From: Christensenellaceae bacterium
GTDB taxonomy: Bacteria; Bacillota; Clostridia; Christensenellales; Borkfalkiaceae
Length of the DNA stretch: 6,139 bases
Assembly: GCA_948482865.1 (NCBI GenBank)
Contig: CAOMHR010000102.1
Span: forward strand, 1-6,139
Direction of reading: 5' to 3'
In this document: positions 4,952-6,139 of the stretch, one piece after another
Layout of the letters: each line of letters opens with the position of its first letter
Position numbering within the stretch: position 1 is the stretch's first letter
The notes under the pieces: model-generated
What the model was told of the DNA's origin: nothing
Databases searched by the model: none
Seen by the model: the letters and a program-made list of their open reading frames with translations, nothing else
Position numbers and translations under genes: made by a program

Positions 4952-6139
4952 ATTTCAGTCTGGAACGAAGTTCTTCGTAAGACGACGTGTTTTCAAAAAG
5001 TTTTATTATGTTTTCACCGTCTTCATGCTTGCGGCGGAGCGCAACCGCCATATCCAACTCTTCACGGGTCAAAATTCTTTCGTCGCCGGAAGCCGCGGAT
5101 TTTTCTATATCTATAGGCGGTAAAATTCTCAATCTCGCAAGTTTTTGCGAAAGGGTTATACGCATATTACCCGCGTCTTTCAGTCCGCCATATACTGCGT
5201 TTTCAATTTCGTCGCCCCCTTCCGAAAGCGCGGAAATTATTGTGAGCGACGCGCCCTGTTCGGTATTGCGCGCGGAAGAAATAAACTTTTTTGCCGCGTC
5301 CAACGCCGCTGTGTCAAGCCGCGAACCGACCTGCGCGCCGCAATTGTACGCAAGGGTAAGTTTTGTAAGGTCGTCCAGAATGAACACTACGTCCTTACAA
5401 AGTTCGGTTTGCCTTTTCGCGTGTTCGAGCGCGATTTCAGCAGTCTTTACGTGTACGCGCGCGCCTGCGTCCATAGTGGAAGCAATAACGTCCACGCGTT
5501 TGAACGAACGCTTAAAATCGACCGCTTCTTCGGGACGCGCATCGATAAGCGCGACTATAATTTTAACTTCGGGATGATTTTTCTCTATACCTTCGGCTAT
5601 CCCCTTTAAAATTGCCGTCTTGCCTGTGCCGTGCGGCGCGACCACAAGCGCGCGCTGACCCGCAGCCACAGGGCATAAAAGGTCAATCATTCTTCCCGCC
5701 ACGTCATTGCCGCCGCGCGATGAAGACAATTTTTTTATAGGATATACGGGCGCGAGAGACTCGAAATCCAACCTTGACGATACGGCTTCGGGCAGAACGC
5801 CGTTGACAGCCGAAACGCTTACAAGACCAGCGAGTCCGCCGTCGGGCTTGCGCCTTAAAGCGCCCTTGACGTAGTCGCCTTCGCGGAGAGAGAATCTTGT
5901 GACGAATGAATCGCTCACGAATACTTCGCCGCCGTTAACCGAATTGAGATACCACACGCCGTCAGATTTGGACAACAGTCCTTCGGTAGGCTCGTTGGAA
6001 ACCACCGCGTCAGACACCTGCATTACAAGCCCTTCGGAACTTTCCGCGCCGAACGAAGAAAGGCTTATTTCACGGCAACGTAAAATGTCAACCACAAGCT
6101 GTCTATCGTATTCCGCGGACTTGGGCGGCGCACCGCTCG
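4950..6139 (-). CDS. rho: Divergent transcription termination factor Rho, 5' end outside window
   Basis: The protein is Rho-like from the OB-fold RNA-binding domain to the C-terminus. Residue numbers here count from the GTG at 6095 (381 residues). That GTG is probably internal, because the frame stays open through a linker (..SAEYDRQL..) to the window edge and has no ribosome site there. The OB fold spans about 22-98 (GEVFVSDSFVTRFSLREGD, 56-74) and the RecA-like hexameric ATPase about 115-350. The latter has P-loop APHGTGKT (153-160), LIDARPEE (183-190), Walker B VVFILDD (236-242), SARN (274-277), LKDAGNM (305-311) and LRILPPID (322-329). Rho loads on nascent RNA and translocates by ATP hydrolysis to release it. 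Several key positions differ from E. coli: catalytic Glu211 is Ala186, arginine finger Arg366 is Ser336, Lys181 is Gly156 and R-loop Lys326 is Glu296. The Q-loop is about five residues shorter. Kept are Lys184, Asp210, Arg212, Asp265, Lys336 and Arg353. It may be a functionally altered Rho or a paralogue. Confidence 0.9.
   Translation of the reverse strand, partial: SGAPPKSAEYDRQLVVDILRCREISLSSFGAESSEGLVMQVSDAVVSNEPTEGLLSKSDGVWYLNSVNGGEVFVSDSFVTRFSLREGDYVKGALRRKPDGGLAGLVSVSAVNGVLPEAVSSRLDFESLAPVYPIKKLSSSRGGNDVAGRMIDLLCPVAAGQRALVVAPHGTGKTAILKGIAEGIEKNHPEVKIIVALIDARPEEAVDFKRSFKRVDVIASTMDAGARVHVKTAEIALEHAKRQTELCKDVVFILDDLTKLTLAYNCGAQVGSRLDTAALDAAKKFISSARNTEQGASLTIISALSEGGDEIENAVYGGLKDAGNMRITLSQKLARLRILPPIDIEKSAASGDERILTREELDMAVALRRKHEDGENIIKLFENTSSYEELRSRLK

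Noticed and set aside
6093..6095. GTG as the true start of rho
   Set aside because: The frame remains open to the window edge, there is no Shine-Dalgarno site upstream, and Rho proteins normally have a further N-terminal helical region before the OB fold. The codon is probably an internal Val.
1..6139. A phage, CRISPR, toxin-antitoxin or other defence system
   Set aside because: No repeats with spacers, integrases, transposases or toxin-like pairs are seen. The Mrr-like likeness of one membrane protein alone does not establish a defence system.

Overview
The window is compact bacterial chromosome with moderate GC, Gram-positive style Shine-Dalgarno sites (AAGGA-type, 6-7 nt spacers) and the Obg / YhbY / NadD-YqeK / RsfS gene set. 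This set is typical of Firmicutes, and the NadD-YqeK fusion points towards Clostridia or an uncultured relative. That placement is inference from gene content, not from a marker search.

Reading from the right edge on the minus strand, a 5'-truncated rho-family gene (6139-4950) leads into obgE (4940-3660) and yhbY (3648-3355). Gaps are only 9 and 11 bp and each downstream gene has its own SD, so this is one tight operon. A plus-strand gene (2596-3342) for an unrecognised four-helix membrane protein sits between yhbY and nadD, where in many Firmicutes the genes run on in one direction. The minus strand resumes with a nadD-yqeK fusion (2557-1424) overlapping rsfS (1434-1084). A small plus-strand gene for a single-pass membrane protein with a Pro/Lys-rich tail (845-1087) converges on rsfS, with interlocked stop codons. 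A deoC-family gene (791-48) is transcribed divergently from it and ends just before a strong hairpin (1-35).

The common theme of the minus-strand genes is ribosome assembly and silencing (ObgE, YhbY, RsfS), NAD synthesis and dinucleotide-polyphosphate turnover (NadD-YqeK) and transcription termination (Rho).

I see no mobile element, CRISPR array, tRNA or rRNA, and no clear new system. The unusual points are inside familiar-looking proteins. The Rho homologue lacks several residues considered essential for ATP hydrolysis and RNA contact. The DeoC homologue has Arg in place of the Schiff-base Lys and Glu in place of two active-site Asp residues. The unrecognised membrane protein has a cytosolic domain that looks like a decayed Mrr/PD-(D/E)xK nuclease fold. 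No gene-free stretch exceeds 55 bp.
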